Part shown: positions 48,736-57,574 of the stretch, piece after piece
Layout: every line of letters begins with the position of its first letter
How positions within the stretch are numbered: the first letter of the stretch is position 1
Origin: Herbiconiux sp.
Lineage (GTDB): Bacteria; Actinomycetota; Actinomycetes; Actinomycetales; Microbacteriaceae
NCBI RefSeq assembly: GCF_023264855.1
Contig: NZ_JAHFUW010000009.1
Location: 37,613 to 101,612 of the forward strand
DNA length: 64,000 nucleotides
Reading direction: 5' to 3'
Translations under genes and position numbers: made by a program
Notes under the pieces: model-generated
What the model saw: only the letters and a program-made list of their open reading frames with translations
Told to the model about the DNA's origin: nothing
Database searches by the model: none

Positions 48736-48939
48736 ATGAGCGAGCTGAGCGACCGGATCGACGAGCCCGGCGAGGCGGACGACTTCGCCCGCACGGCCGA
48801 CGACCTCGAATCCGTCGACCCCGAGGGTGCTGAGGACATCGATCTCCTCGAAGACGCCGAGGGCGTCGATGTGAAGGTCGACCCCGTCTTCGACGACGAC
48901 GAAGAGGTGCTGAACGACAACCTCGGCTACGAGGAGTAG
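48736..48939 (+). CDS. Small acidic protein of unknown function
   Basis: 67-residue product starting MSELSDRIDEPGEADDFART and ending DDDEEVLNDNLGYEE. It is extremely rich in Asp and Glu, with no hydrophobic core or Cys, so probably intrinsically disordered. ATG at 48736 with AAAGAGGG upstream; an in-frame ATG 11 codons earlier lacks a ribosome site. It is convergent with the MFS gene, ending 7 bases from it. Function unknown. Confidence 0.65.
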   Translation: MSELSDRIDEPGEADDFARTADDLESVDPEGAEDIDLLEDAEGVDVKVDPVFDDDEEVLNDNLGYEE

Positions 48940-48946
48940 GCCGACC

Positions 48947-50278
48947 TCAGGGAACCATGGGAGCGGCACCCGGCGTGGCGGGGCCGTCACCCATCGTGCC
49001 GGGTGAGGGCTGCTGCGCTGCCTGGGCCGTCTGCGCCTCTTGCGCCGCCCGGATCGCGGCGCGCCCGGAGGGCAGCAGCACGGCCACGACGATCACGAGC
49101 ACCGTCGCGATGCCGGCCAGCACGAGCAGCGTCTGCACCGTCACCACATCGGCGAGCGGGCCGAACACCAGCATCCCCACCGGGGTGGCCAGCGCCATCA
49201 CGATGCTGACGTAGCTGAACACGCGCCCCTGCATCTCGGGCTGCACGGTCTCCTGCACCAGGGTCATGAAAGGCGCCGAGAACAGCGGCACGAGCATCCC
49301 GAACGCGAACATGAACGCGTAGAACACCACGAGATTCGTGCTGAGCCCGAGCCCGATCGTGAACACCGCGAAGCCGAAGCTGGCCACCAGGATGAGCCCG
49401 ATGCGGCTGCGCTTGGCCAGCACGGTCGACACCAGCACGCCACCGAGAAGCATGCCCACGCTGAACGCGATCTCGAGCACCGTCACCATCCACACCTCGG
49501 GCCCGAAGGTGCGCGCCACCATCAACGGTGTGATGAACGAGGGCGCCACGGTGAGCAGGAACAGGATGGCGAACACCAGCAGCAGCCAGCGCACCACCTG
49601 CTGGCGGGCGATGTAGCGCATGCCCTCCACGAGGTCTTCGCGATAGCTGGTGGCCTTCTCGGCGACGCGCGTGAGCGTCGGCACCGCCACGAAGGCGAGC
49701 ATCAGGATGCCGATGCCGGCCGTCACCACGTCGATGAAGAACACCGGCACGATGCCGAAGGCGCCGAACACCACACCGGCTGCGGCGGGCGCGAGCAACG
49801 CCATCGCCGACTGGATGGTCTGGAAGACGCCGTTCACCCGCATCAGCTGCTCCGGCGGCGCGATCTGCGGGATCATCGCCTGCACCGCCGGCGTCTGGAA
49901 CCCGGCACCCACCGAGCGCACGCCCACGGCGAGCAGGATGATCCACAGATCGGTGACGCCGTTCAGCATCAGCAGGGCGAGTACCAGCGTGACGGCGGCG
50001 ATCGTGCCGTCGGAGAGCATCACGAGCACACGCCGGTTCATGCGGTCGGCCAGCACCCCGCCGAAGATCGACACGATCCCCTGCGGAAGGAAGGCGGCGA
50101 CGGCGTACAGCGCCACCATCAGACCCGACCGGGTTTCGAAGGTGACGTACCACATCACCGCGTACTGCACGATCATCGACCCGAACAGCGACACCGTCTG
50201 CCCGCCGAGGAACAGCCCCACGTTGCGTCGCCAGTGCGCGGGCGTGCTCGCGGTCGCTCCAGGGCTGATCTCGGACAT
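48947..50278 (-). CDS. MFS transporter, DHA3-like (macrolide efflux type)
   Basis: 443-residue 12-helix permease: NVGLFLGGQTVSLFGSMIVQ, FGGVLADRMNRRVLVMLSDG (motif A), VRSVGAGFQTPAVQAMIPQI and MQGRVFSYVSIVMALATPVG. The layout is that of MefA/Tet(V)-type exporters; substrate unknown. I use the ATG at 50278 (MSEISPGATA); an ATG five codons upstream exists. A palindrome (50339-50414) lies just upstream. Confidence 0.87.
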   Translation of the reverse strand: MSEISPGATASTPAHWRRNVGLFLGGQTVSLFGSMIVQYAVMWYVTFETRSGLMVALYAVAAFLPQGIVSIFGGVLADRMNRRVLVMLSDGTIAAVTLVLALLMLNGVTDLWIILLAVGVRSVGAGFQTPAVQAMIPQIAPPEQLMRVNGVFQTIQSAMALLAPAAAGVVFGAFGIVPVFFIDVVTAGIGILMLAFVAVPTLTRVAEKATSYREDLVEGMRYIARQQVVRWLLLVFAILFLLTVAPSFITPLMVARTFGPEVWMVTVLEIAFSVGMLLGGVLVSTVLAKRSRIGLILVASFGFAVFTIGLGLSTNLVVFYAFMFAFGMLVPLFSAPFMTLVQETVQPEMQGRVFSYVSIVMALATPVGMLVFGPLADVVTVQTLLVLAGIATVLVIVVAVLLPSGRAAIRAAQEAQTAQAAQQPSPGTMGDGPATPGAAPMVP

Positions 50279-50338
50279 GTTCACAGCGTACACATGGCCA
50301 CCGACACCGTCCGGTCGAGCCGGACGGGGGTGGGTGTC

Positions 50339-50414
50339 GGCTCAAAAGGCTGCAAAATACGCCGAGTGGAGGCGTATACGGCCTCGGTCGTCGCTATTTG
50401 CAGCTTTTTGAACC
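50339..50414 (-). repeat. Long palindrome, GGTTC...CGTATA family, copy 2
   Basis: 76-bp imperfect palindrome downstream of cysE: arms GGCTCAAAAGGCTGCAAAAT and, as its inverted partner, GGTTCAAAAAGCTGCAAAT, with CGTATACG at the centre. Read on the minus strand it aligns along its length with 19435-19512. Confidence 0.65.
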
Positions 50415-50449
50415 GAGACCCGGCGGCGGGGGTTCAGATTCAGGTTGCG

Positions 50450-51046
50450 TCAGATGTAGATGGCGGGGTCGAGGTAGAAGGCCGGGTCGGTGAGGGAGGC
50501 CTGCGGCGCGGAAGCGCCCGGGGCGGCGGCGGAGACGTCGCGGGCGGGGATGCCGACGAGCACCGAGCCGGGCGGGGCGTCCTTCACCACCACGGCGCCC
50601 GCGCCGATGCTCGAGTCGGCGCCGATCCGCACCGGTCCGAGCACGGTGGCACCCGCGCCCACGACCACGCGGTCGCCGAGGGTCGGATGCCGCTTCTCGC
50701 GCCGGGTGCTCCGGCCGCCGAGGGTGACGCCGTGGTAGAGCATCACGTCGTCGCCGATCACGGTGGTCTCGCCGATCACCACGCCCATCCCGTGGTCGAT
50801 GAACAGGCGGCGGCCGATCCGGGCCCCCGGATGGATCTCGACCCCCGTGAGGAAGCGCGCCCACTGCGAGAGCAGGCGCGCCGGCAGGCGCAGCCCCGGA
50901 CTCCGCCACCACCGGTGCGCCACCCGATACGCCCAGACGGCGTGCACGCCGGGGTAGCCGAGCACCACCTCGAGCGTGCTGCGCGCCGCCGGGTCGTGCG
51001 ACCGCGCGGCCGCCACGTCTTCCCGCAGACGGGACCTGACACTCAC
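50450..51046 (-). CDS. cysE: Serine O-acetyltransferase CysE
   Basis: 198-residue left-handed beta-helix enzyme acetylating serine for cysteine synthesis. Typical hexapeptide motifs are seen: [60 protein letters not shown]. The C-terminus ends in Ile (DPAIYI), as needed to dock in the CysK active site. The GTG at 51046 follows the cysK stop by 4 bases: a cysK-cysE operon. Confidence 0.95.
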   Translation of the reverse strand: MSVRSRLREDVAAARSHDPAARSTLEVVLGYPGVHAVWAYRVAHRWWRSPGLRLPARLLSQWARFLTGVEIHPGARIGRRLFIDHGMGVVIGETTVIGDDVMLYHGVTLGGRSTRREKRHPTLGDRVVVGAGATVLGPVRIGADSSIGAGAVVVKDAPPGSVLVGIPARDVSAAAPGASAPQASLTDPAFYLDPAIYI

Positions 51047-51050
51047 CCGC

Positions 51051-51989
51051 TCAGTCGGCGAGGCCGGCCCAGAGGGGCGTGGAGATGTAGCGCTCGCCCA
51101 GGTCGCAGACCACGGCGACCACGGTCTTGCCGGCGTTCTCGGGGCGCTTCGCGACCTCGAGGGCCGCCCACATGATGGCGCCCGACGAGATGCCCGCCAT
51201 GATGCCCTCCTCGCTGGCCAGCGCACGCGCCACCTCGAGCGAGTCGTCGAGGGTCACGTCGATGATCTCGTCGTAGACCTCGCGGTCGAGGATGGGCGGC
51301 ACGATGTTCGCGCCGATGCCCTGGATCTTGTGCGGCCCGGCCACGCCCTGCGTGAGCAGCGGCGAGTCGAGCGGCTCGACGCCGACGATCTGCACGCCGG
51401 GCTTCCGCTCCTTCAGCACCTGGCCGACGCCCGTGATGGTGCCGCCCGTGCCGATGCCGGCCACGAAGATGTCGACGGCGCCGTCGGTGTCGGCCCAGAT
51501 CTCCTCGGCCGTGGTGGCGCGGTGCACGGCCGGGTTGGCCTCGTTCTCGAACTGGCGGGCCAGGATGGCGTTCGGCGTGGAGTCGACGATCTCCTGCGCC
51601 TTCGCCAGGGCGCCCTTGATGCCCTCGGGCCCGGGGGTGAGCACGAGCTCGGCGCCGTAGGCGCGCATGACGACGCGGCGCTCGGCCGATGCCGTCTCGG
51701 GCATCGTGAGGATCACCTTGTAGCCGCGGGCGGCGCCCACCATGGCCAGCGCGATGCCGGTGTTGCCGCTGGTGCCCTCGACCACGGTGCCGCCGGGCTT
51801 CAGCGCACCCGACTTCTCGGCCGCGTCGATGATGGCCACGCCGATGCGGTCTTTCACGCTGTTGGCGGGGTTGTAGAACTCGAGCTTGCCGAGCACGGTG
51901 GCGTCGATGCCCTCGGCGAGGCGGTTGATGCGCACGAGCGGGGTGCGCCCGACGAGTTCGGTGACGTCGTTGTGGATGCGAGCGGGCAT
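51051..51989 (-). CDS. cysK: Cysteine synthase A CysK
   Basis: 312-residue PLP enzyme making cysteine from O-acetylserine and sulfide. PLP lysine is Lys46 in [11 protein letters not shown]; the phosphate-binding loop [19 protein letters not shown] and [15 protein letters not shown] are present, and [17 protein letters not shown] near the end. The ATG at 51989 ([12 protein letters not shown]) gives family length. Translationally adjacent to cysE. Confidence 0.96.
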   Translation of the reverse strand: MPARIHNDVTELVGRTPLVRINRLAEGIDATVLGKLEFYNPANSVKDRIGVAIIDAAEKSGALKPGGTVVEGTSGNTGIALAMVGAARGYKVILTMPETASAERRVVMRAYGAELVLTPGPEGIKGALAKAQEIVDSTPNAILARQFENEANPAVHRATTAEEIWADTDGAVDIFVAGIGTGGTITGVGQVLKERKPGVQIVGVEPLDSPLLTQGVAGPHKIQGIGANIVPPILDREVYDEIIDVTLDDSLEVARALASEEGIMAGISSGAIMWAALEVAKRPENAGKTVVAVVCDLGERYISTPLWAGLAD

Positions 51990-52078
51990 GTGGGTGCGGC
52001 TTTCTGCGAGCGGACGGGGTCGTGGAGCGTCGCTCACAACTCTAGTTCTCGCATCCGGCACCCGGCCGAAAATGACGC

Positions 52079-52114
52079 GGCGCCCGCAGAACCGTCAGCG
52101 GTTCGGCGGGCGCC
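52079..52114 (-). terminator. Strong two-tier hairpin after the DUF4190 gene
   Basis: GGCGCCCGC (52079-52087) with GCGGGCGCC (52106-52114), enclosing AACCG/CGGTT with a 4-nt loop. Lies 22 bases past the DUF4190 stop, before cysK. A second small palindrome TGATCGC/GCGATCA (52124-52139) overlaps that stop. Confidence 0.6.
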
Positions 52115-52136
52115 GGTCAGCGGTGATCGCGTGCGA

Positions 52137-52520
52137 TCAGCTGCAGGTGTAGGTGACGCCGTTGATCTCGTGGATGCCCGGGCCGAGGTCGGCGCACTGG
52201 CCCACCAGCGCGACCGCACCCGCGATGGCGACGATCACGATGATGATGTAGACCACCGTCAGGAGCGCGCCGATGATGATGCCCGCGGTGGCGATGCCGT
52301 TGGGCACGCCCGCCTTGCGGGACTGCACCTTCGCGATGATGCTGATGATCAGGCCGATCACCGGGGCGAGGATGGCCAGGATGAGGCCCACGATGCCGAG
52401 CGTCTTGCCCGGCTGCGTCGCCGGAGCAGCGTTGTAGCCCCCGGGCGTGACCGGCGGGGCGGCCTGGTACTGCGGGGCGGGCTGCTGAGGAGGGACGGGA
52501 GGCTGGTTCTCGTCGGTCAT
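52137..52520 (-). CDS. DUF4190-like membrane protein
   Basis: 127-residue protein: a Pro/Gln/Ala-rich cytosolic N-terminus (ENQPPVPPQQPAPQYQ), then two helices (LGIVGLILAILAPVIGLIIS; IIGALLTVVYIIIVIVAIAG) with KVQSRKAGVPNGIATAGI between them, and a short tail with two Cys (GQCADLGPGIHEINGVTYTC). The pattern is that of DUF4190 small membrane proteins, function unknown. The ATG at 52520 has AAAGGGAACAGCACC upstream. Confidence 0.8.
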   Translation of the reverse strand: MTDENQPPVPPQQPAPQYQAAPPVTPGGYNAAPATQPGKTLGIVGLILAILAPVIGLIISIIAKVQSRKAGVPNGIATAGIIIGALLTVVYIIIVIVAIAGAVALVGQCADLGPGIHEINGVTYTCS

Positions 52521-52747
52521 GGTGCTGTTCCCTTTCGCTATGGGGCTGTCAATCCGCTCTGGATACTCCAAGGTGCTTCGAAGGTTACCGCGATGGGCTC
52601 CCGTTGGCCCTATTTCGCGGGGCGGTTGGGCAGAACGTTCCCGTGAGCAGTCGCACGGGCTCCGGATGCCCGGCCGCGGTACCCTGGATCCTTCGCGCCG
52701 TCCGATCCATCTGCCGGCCGTCCGCACCCCACCGCGAGGAGTCCCCC

Positions 52748-53704
52748 GTGTCTGCAGTCCGCCCGCTCTCCGGCACCCGCATCGACCTCGAGCACGGCTC
52801 GTACCGCGCCTCCATCGCGGGCCTCGGAGCCAGCCTGCGCGTGCTGCAGTTCGAGGGCCGCGATCTCGTGGCGCCCTACGGCGTGAACGAGCTGCGCCCC
52901 GGCTACAGCGGCGCCACCCTCGCGCCGTGGCCCAACCGGGTGACCGACGGCCGCTACCGCTTCGCCGGCACCGAGCAGCAGCTGCCCCTCAGCGAACCGG
53001 CGCGCGGGCACGCCCTGCACGGCCTCGCCCTCTGGCTCGCGTTCACGGTGACCGAGCGCTCGGTCGACGCCGTCACGCTCACCGCCACCGTGCAGGCCCA
53101 GGCGGGCTACCCGCACCGCCTCGACCTCGAGGTCACCTACCGGCTCGACGACGAGGGCCTGCACCAGAGCGTCACCGCCACGAACGCCGGCGACGACGCG
53201 GCCCCCTTCGGAACCGGGCCGCATCCGTACCTCGTGGCCGGGCCCGGCCGGGTCGACGACTGGGTGTTCGAGCTGCCCGCATCCGAGGTTCTGACGGTGA
53301 CTCCCGATCGGCTCATCCCGCAGGGCCTCGCGTCGGTCGACGCCGTCACGGATGCTGCGGCCGGCCGGGCGGGGACGTTCGACTTCCGCGAAGCCCGCGC
53401 GATCGCCGCGACCGTGATCGACCACGCCTTCACCGGTATCGCGCGCGACGGATCGGGCGTCGCCACGGTCTCGCTCACCGCAGCCGACGGATCCGGGGTC
53501 GCCATGCGCTTCGACGAGTCGTGCCCGTGGATCCAGGTCTGCACCGCCGACGACCCCCTCGACGCCGAGGCGCACCGCCGTGGGCTCGCGGTCGAGCCGA
53601 TGACCTGCCCGCCGGACGCTTTCAACTCGGGCACCGATCTGCTGGTGCTCGACCCGGGGACGTCGACGACGGCATCCTGGAGCATTTCCGCCCTGACTTC
53701 CTGA
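52748..53704 (+). CDS. Aldose 1-epimerase family protein
   Basis: 318-residue beta-sandwich enzyme interconverting sugar anomers (GalM family). Visible are GATLAPWPNRVTDGRYRFAG with the substrate Arg, ARGHALHGLALWLAF with the catalytic His, FGTGPHPYLVAGPG with the second His, and CPWIQVCTAD before EPMTCPPDAFNSGTDLLVLD with the catalytic Glu. The GTG at 52748 follows a GAGGAG site. It stands alone; its substrate is unknown. Confidence 0.9.
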   Translation: MSAVRPLSGTRIDLEHGSYRASIAGLGASLRVLQFEGRDLVAPYGVNELRPGYSGATLAPWPNRVTDGRYRFAGTEQQLPLSEPARGHALHGLALWLAFTVTERSVDAVTLTATVQAQAGYPHRLDLEVTYRLDDEGLHQSVTATNAGDDAAPFGTGPHPYLVAGPGRVDDWVFELPASEVLTVTPDRLIPQGLASVDAVTDAAAGRAGTFDFREARAIAATVIDHAFTGIARDGSGVATVSLTAADGSGVAMRFDESCPWIQVCTADDPLDAEAHRRGLAVEPMTCPPDAFNSGTDLLVLDPGTSTTASWSISALTS

Positions 53705-53719
53705 GCCCGTCTTGTCGCG

Positions 53720-54289
53720 TCAGGCTTTGGTGGTCGACGAGCGGTCGACGATCACGGCCCACAACGCGTGCAGGCCGGCACGGATGGAGTCTTCCTCCAC
53801 TCCGGCGAGGTACTGAAGGACGAAGCCCTCGAGCGCCGAGAACACATGGCGGGCGACGGCGTCGAGATCGCCGTCAGGGACATGTCGTCGCAGGCTTTCT
53901 CGAGTGACATCGAAGTAGCGCTCGTAAAGGCGCTTCACCGGCAGCGCGAAGAGCGGATTCCTCCGGGCCTCCAAAATCATCTCGTACTGGAAGACCTGGA
54001 TACCCGGTGCCACGACCAGTGACTCCAGCAGCGCGTTCGTGAATCGTTGCTCCGACTCGAAGTCTAGCAGCAGCGTCGTGTCGATCGACCTCTCGACCGC
54101 CCACTCGAGAGCGGCCGCAAGGAGAGCATCCCGCGTTCCGAAGTGATGCGCGACGAGTGAGTTGTTGACTCCGGCTTGGGCGGCGACCGCCCGGAAGGTC
54201 AGCCCGCGCAAGCCCTTCGCCGCAACGATCTCGACTGCGGCCTCGACCAGCGCCTCGCGACCGCCGCCGTATCGCACCTGTCGAACCAT
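53720..54289 (-). CDS. TetR-family regulator of the amine catabolism operon
   Basis: 189-residue repressor: GGREALVEAAVEIVAAKGLR GLTFRAVAAQAGVNNSLVAH HFGTRDALLAAALEWAVE forms the HTH, followed by an all-helical ligand domain (TetR_C). It is divergent from the cupin-amine oxidase-permease-aldehyde dehydrogenase operon by 107 bases and is its likely regulator. Base composition is lower in GC than the flanks. Confidence 0.9.
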   Translation of the reverse strand: MVRQVRYGGGREALVEAAVEIVAAKGLRGLTFRAVAAQAGVNNSLVAHHFGTRDALLAAALEWAVERSIDTTLLLDFESEQRFTNALLESLVVAPGIQVFQYEMILEARRNPLFALPVKRLYERYFDVTRESLRRHVPDGDLDAVARHVFSALEGFVLQYLAGVEEDSIRAGLHALWAVIVDRSSTTKA

Positions 54290-54396
54290 GACCTCATGCT
54301 AACAACGCATGACTGCGCATTGCGCTCAAAACTAAGCATGTGCTTAGATTGCTCCCGCACCACTCGGGTGCATCTCGATGTCGAGAGGGGACGAAG

Positions 54397-54738
54397 ATGT
54401 CTGAAGCCGCGTACGCGAGCTCCGCCACGATCGATCGCACCGACGCCGTACCGTTCGAGGTCGGCACGGTTCAGTGGGTGCGCCGGCCCGGGGACGGGAA
54501 CCGGAGCGAACTCTCCGCGGGCTATTGGTTCATCACTCCGGAGCAGACGCCCGGACCGATGACCATCACCGGGCACGCCGATGAAACCGTGCACATCCTG
54601 GAAGGTCACGTCACGGTGGCCGTGGAGAACGGGCCGACCCTCGATCTCCGTGCCGGCTCCAGCGCCTCGCTCAACCGCGGGACGGTCGCGACGTGGACCG
54701 TGCTCGAGCCCACCGTCGAGTTCTTCGTGTACTCGTGA
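54397..54738 (+). CDS. Cupin-domain protein (EutQ/DUF861-like)
   Basis: 113-residue cupin, first gene of the amine operon: PFEVGTVQWVRRPGDGNRSE, GPMTITGHADETVHILEGHV, LNRGTVATWTVLEPTVEFFV. It resembles the protein at 17690. It might bind an amine-derived ligand or the aldehyde product; no catalytic residues are evident. The ATG at 54397 (GAGAGGGGACGAAG upstream) is clear. Its stop overlaps the next start by 4 bases. Confidence 0.8.
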   Translation: MSEAAYASSATIDRTDAVPFEVGTVQWVRRPGDGNRSELSAGYWFITPEQTPGPMTITGHADETVHILEGHVTVAVENGPTLDLRAGSSASLNRGTVATWTVLEPTVEFFVYS

Positions 54739-56063
54739 ACCGCACGCCTGCACGGCCAGGGCACCACGACGTCATCGTCGTGGGTGCCGGGTTCGCCGGA
54801 CTCGTGGCCGCGAGGGAACTCTCTCACGCCGGGTTGGACGTGCTCGTGGTCGAAGCCCGCGACCGTATCGGCGGTAGGACGTGGCTCGACGAGCGAATGG
54901 GGATGGAGCTCGAAATCGGCGGTACGTGGGTCCATTGGGTTCAGCCTCACGTCTGGGCCGAGTTGCGCCGGTACGGCATCGGGCTGGCGCCCAGTCCCCT
55001 ACCCGAGACCGCGGCCTGGTGGAACGGCGAGCAAGCCGTTGCCGGGACACCGGATCAGCTTCTCGACCTGCTCGATGAAGGCAACACTCCACTCCTGGCA
55101 GATGCCATGACCGTTTTCCCTCTCCCGTATTCGCCCCTCAGTTCCACCATCGTCGACGAGATCGACGGTGACCGTCTCCTTGAGCGAATCCGGTCGCTCG
55201 GCCTCACCAGCGAGCAGGCATCCGTGCTTGAGGCTTTCTGGACGCTGAATTTCAACGGCAGGCTCGATGACGCGGCGTTCACCCAGGCGCTTCGCTGGGT
55301 GGCGCTGACCAACGGTGACTGGAAGCTGAACTTCGAGGCATGCGCCACGTACAAGATCGCCGGAGGAACCAAAGCCCTCGCCTCAGCGATCGCCTCCGAC
55401 AGTTCGGCGACCTACGCCCTCGGCGTCGATGTGGCGAGTATTGATACGTCACCGGGCGAGGCGATCGTCGTCGCACGGGACGGCCGGCGTTTCACAGCGG
55501 ACGCGGCGCTGGTGACCGTTCCCCTGCACGCACAGGATCGTATTGCGTTCACCCCGGAACTCAGCGCGTCGAAGCGAGACGCTCTCGATCGAGGCCAGTT
55601 AGGCCTGGGAACCAAGACCTGGTTCACAGTCGAGGGGGAACATCGTGCGTTCGTGGCGATGGGAGCCGCCGACTGGCCGCTCACGTTCTTCCAGTCGGAG
55701 TACGTCCACGACGGAAAGACCTACGTCATCGGGTTCGGCCCGGATGCCGGCGCCATCGATCCATTCAATGTCCTGGCGATTCAAGAACAGCTGTCGAAGC
55801 TGCGTCCCGATCTTCGCGTGCTGGAGTCGGCCGGTCATGACTGGGTGCACGATGAGTACTCGGGTGAGACCTGGCCGATGCACCGCACCGGCTTTCTGAC
55901 GAGGTCCCTCGCTGCTCTGCGTGAACCCCACGGGGCGATTCACTTCGCTGGTTCCGATCTGGCTGACGGGTGGGGCGGGTTCATCGACGGCGCCATAGAA
56001 AGCGCACTCAGTGCGTCGCGAACTCTCATCGATGCCCGCAGGCCCTCAGACACGCGGGCCTGA
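54735..56063 (+). CDS. Flavin monoamine oxidase family protein
   Basis: 442-residue FAD enzyme oxidising an amine to aldehyde, ammonia and H2O2. It has the dinucleotide motif DVIVVGAGFAGLVAARELSH, VVEARDRIGGRTWLDERMGM, EIGGTWVHWVQP, and C-terminal HFAGSDLADGWGGFIDGAIE. This is the putrescine oxidase/monoamine oxidase family. GTG at 54735, coupled to the cupin by a GTGA overlap. With the permease and aldehyde dehydrogenase it suggests polyamine or aromatic amine catabolism; substrate undetermined. Confidence 0.9.
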   Translation: MNRTPARPGHHDVIVVGAGFAGLVAARELSHAGLDVLVVEARDRIGGRTWLDERMGMELEIGGTWVHWVQPHVWAELRRYGIGLAPSPLPETAAWWNGEQAVAGTPDQLLDLLDEGNTPLLADAMTVFPLPYSPLSSTIVDEIDGDRLLERIRSLGLTSEQASVLEAFWTLNFNGRLDDAAFTQALRWVALTNGDWKLNFEACATYKIAGGTKALASAIASDSSATYALGVDVASIDTSPGEAIVVARDGRRFTADAALVTVPLHAQDRIAFTPELSASKRDALDRGQLGLGTKTWFTVEGEHRAFVAMGAADWPLTFFQSEYVHDGKTYVIGFGPDAGAIDPFNVLAIQEQLSKLRPDLRVLESAGHDWVHDEYSGETWPMHRTGFLTRSLAALREPHGAIHFAGSDLADGWGGFIDGAIESALSASRTLIDARRPSDTRA

Positions 56064-56101
56064 CCGAAGCCCCCACCGAACCGAGATCAAGGGAGATCGA
56101 C

Positions 56102-57574
56102 GTGACCGACCGAACAGCTGCCCCAATCCCCGTGCCGACGACCACGTCAGCAGATCCGAGAGACAGGACGTCGCTTCGTGAAGGCGCCGTGGGCGTCTTC
56201 GGCATCCTCTTCTTCGTGCTCTCCGCGCAGGCCCCGCTCACCGGCATCGCCGGCGCACTGCCGTTGACCGTCCTGCTCGGCAACGGGGCCGGCGCGCCTG
56301 GCGCCTACCTGCTCATCGGCGCCGTCATCGCGCTCTTCGCAGTGGGCTTCATCGCGATGAGTCGCCGAGTCGTCGCGAAGGGAGCCTTCTATGCCTACGT
56401 CGGCGCCGGAATGGGCCGCAGGGCCGGCACCGGATCCGCGTGGCTGGCCTTGCTGGCCTACGCGACCGTTCAGGCGGCGATGTACGGTTTGTTCGGCGCG
56501 AGCGTCGCAGCGCTCTTCGCCTCGCTGGGGATGATCATCCCGTGGTGGCTTCCGGTGCTGATCACCATCGCCCTGGTGCAGCTTCTCGGATCGCTGAACA
56601 TCGAACTCGGGGCGAAGGTGCTCGCCATCCTCGTCGGGCTCGAAATAGCAATCCTGCTCGCCTTCTCGCTCGGGATCCTGTTCACCGGCGGCGGCCCGGA
56701 AGGCGGCAGCATCGATGTCGCCGCCAGCTTCTCTCCTTCTGCCGTTCTTTCCGGGGCACCCGGTGTCGCCCTCATGTTCGCCGTCGCCTCGATGTTCGGC
56801 TTCGAGTCCACGGCGATCTATTCCGGGGAGGCCAAGGATCCGAAGCGGACGGTGGCGCGGGCGACCTTCCTCTCCGTCGCAGTGATCGCACTCTTCTTCA
56901 GCTTCGTCTCCTGGATGTTCATCTCGTTCTACGGAGCGAGCGAGGTCGTGGACGCGGCGGGAGCAGCCGTGGAATCGGGTGACTCGACGTCATTCGTCTT
57001 CGCCGCGCTCGACGGGATGCTCGGCCCTTGGTCCGGGCCGGTGGGCAGCATCCTGCTCGTCACCTCCCTGTTCGCCGGGATCCTCGCCTTCCACAACGGA
57101 ATCAACCGGTACCTCCATGCGCTGGGAAGTCAGGGCTCACTCCCGTCTCGCCTCGCCCGCACGAACTCGCATCAGTCACCCTCTGCAGCTGCCTGGGCCC
57201 AGAGCGTCATCGCCGTGATCCTGATCGCTCCGTTCGCGCTCTTGGGACTGGACCCCGTCCTGACCCTGTTCTCGTGGTTCAGTGGTTTGAGCGTCGCAGC
57301 TCTCGTCACCCTCTACTCTCTGTGTTCCATCGCGATCGTCGTCTACGCGCTCCGACACCGCGCTGACTCCAGCGTTCTGAAGATGGTGGTCGCACCCGTG
57401 CTGGCTACTCTCTGCCTCCTCGGCGTACTGGCCGTGATCATCGTCAATTTCACCTCGCTCATCGGCGGCGAGCTTCTCACCGCCTCACTCCTGCTGATCG
57501 TCGTCCCGATCGTGTTCTCGATCGGCTTCATCAGCGAGAGAAACCGCACCACCCCGAAAGGACAGCGCCCATGA
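56102..57574 (+). CDS. APC-family amino acid/polyamine permease
   Basis: 490-residue permease with about 12 helices: TSLREGAVGVFGILFFVLSA QAPLTGIAGALPLTVLLG, GAFYAYVGAGMGRRAGTGSA, FESTAIYSGEAKDPKRTVAR. This is the typical APC fold of amine or amino-acid uptake. The GTG at 56102 has GGGAGAT upstream. It ends with a 4-base overlap (ATGA) on the aldehyde dehydrogenase gene. Confidence 0.92.
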   Translation: MTDRTAAPIPVPTTTSADPRDRTSLREGAVGVFGILFFVLSAQAPLTGIAGALPLTVLLGNGAGAPGAYLLIGAVIALFAVGFIAMSRRVVAKGAFYAYVGAGMGRRAGTGSAWLALLAYATVQAAMYGLFGASVAALFASLGMIIPWWLPVLITIALVQLLGSLNIELGAKVLAILVGLEIAILLAFSLGILFTGGGPEGGSIDVAASFSPSAVLSGAPGVALMFAVASMFGFESTAIYSGEAKDPKRTVARATFLSVAVIALFFSFVSWMFISFYGASEVVDAAGAAVESGDSTSFVFAALDGMLGPWSGPVGSILLVTSLFAGILAFHNGINRYLHALGSQGSLPSRLARTNSHQSPSAAAWAQSVIAVILIAPFALLGLDPVLTLFSWFSGLSVAALVTLYSLCSIAIVVYALRHRADSSVLKMVVAPVLATLCLLGVLAVIIVNFTSLIGGELLTASLLLIVVPIVFSIGFISERNRTTPKGQRP

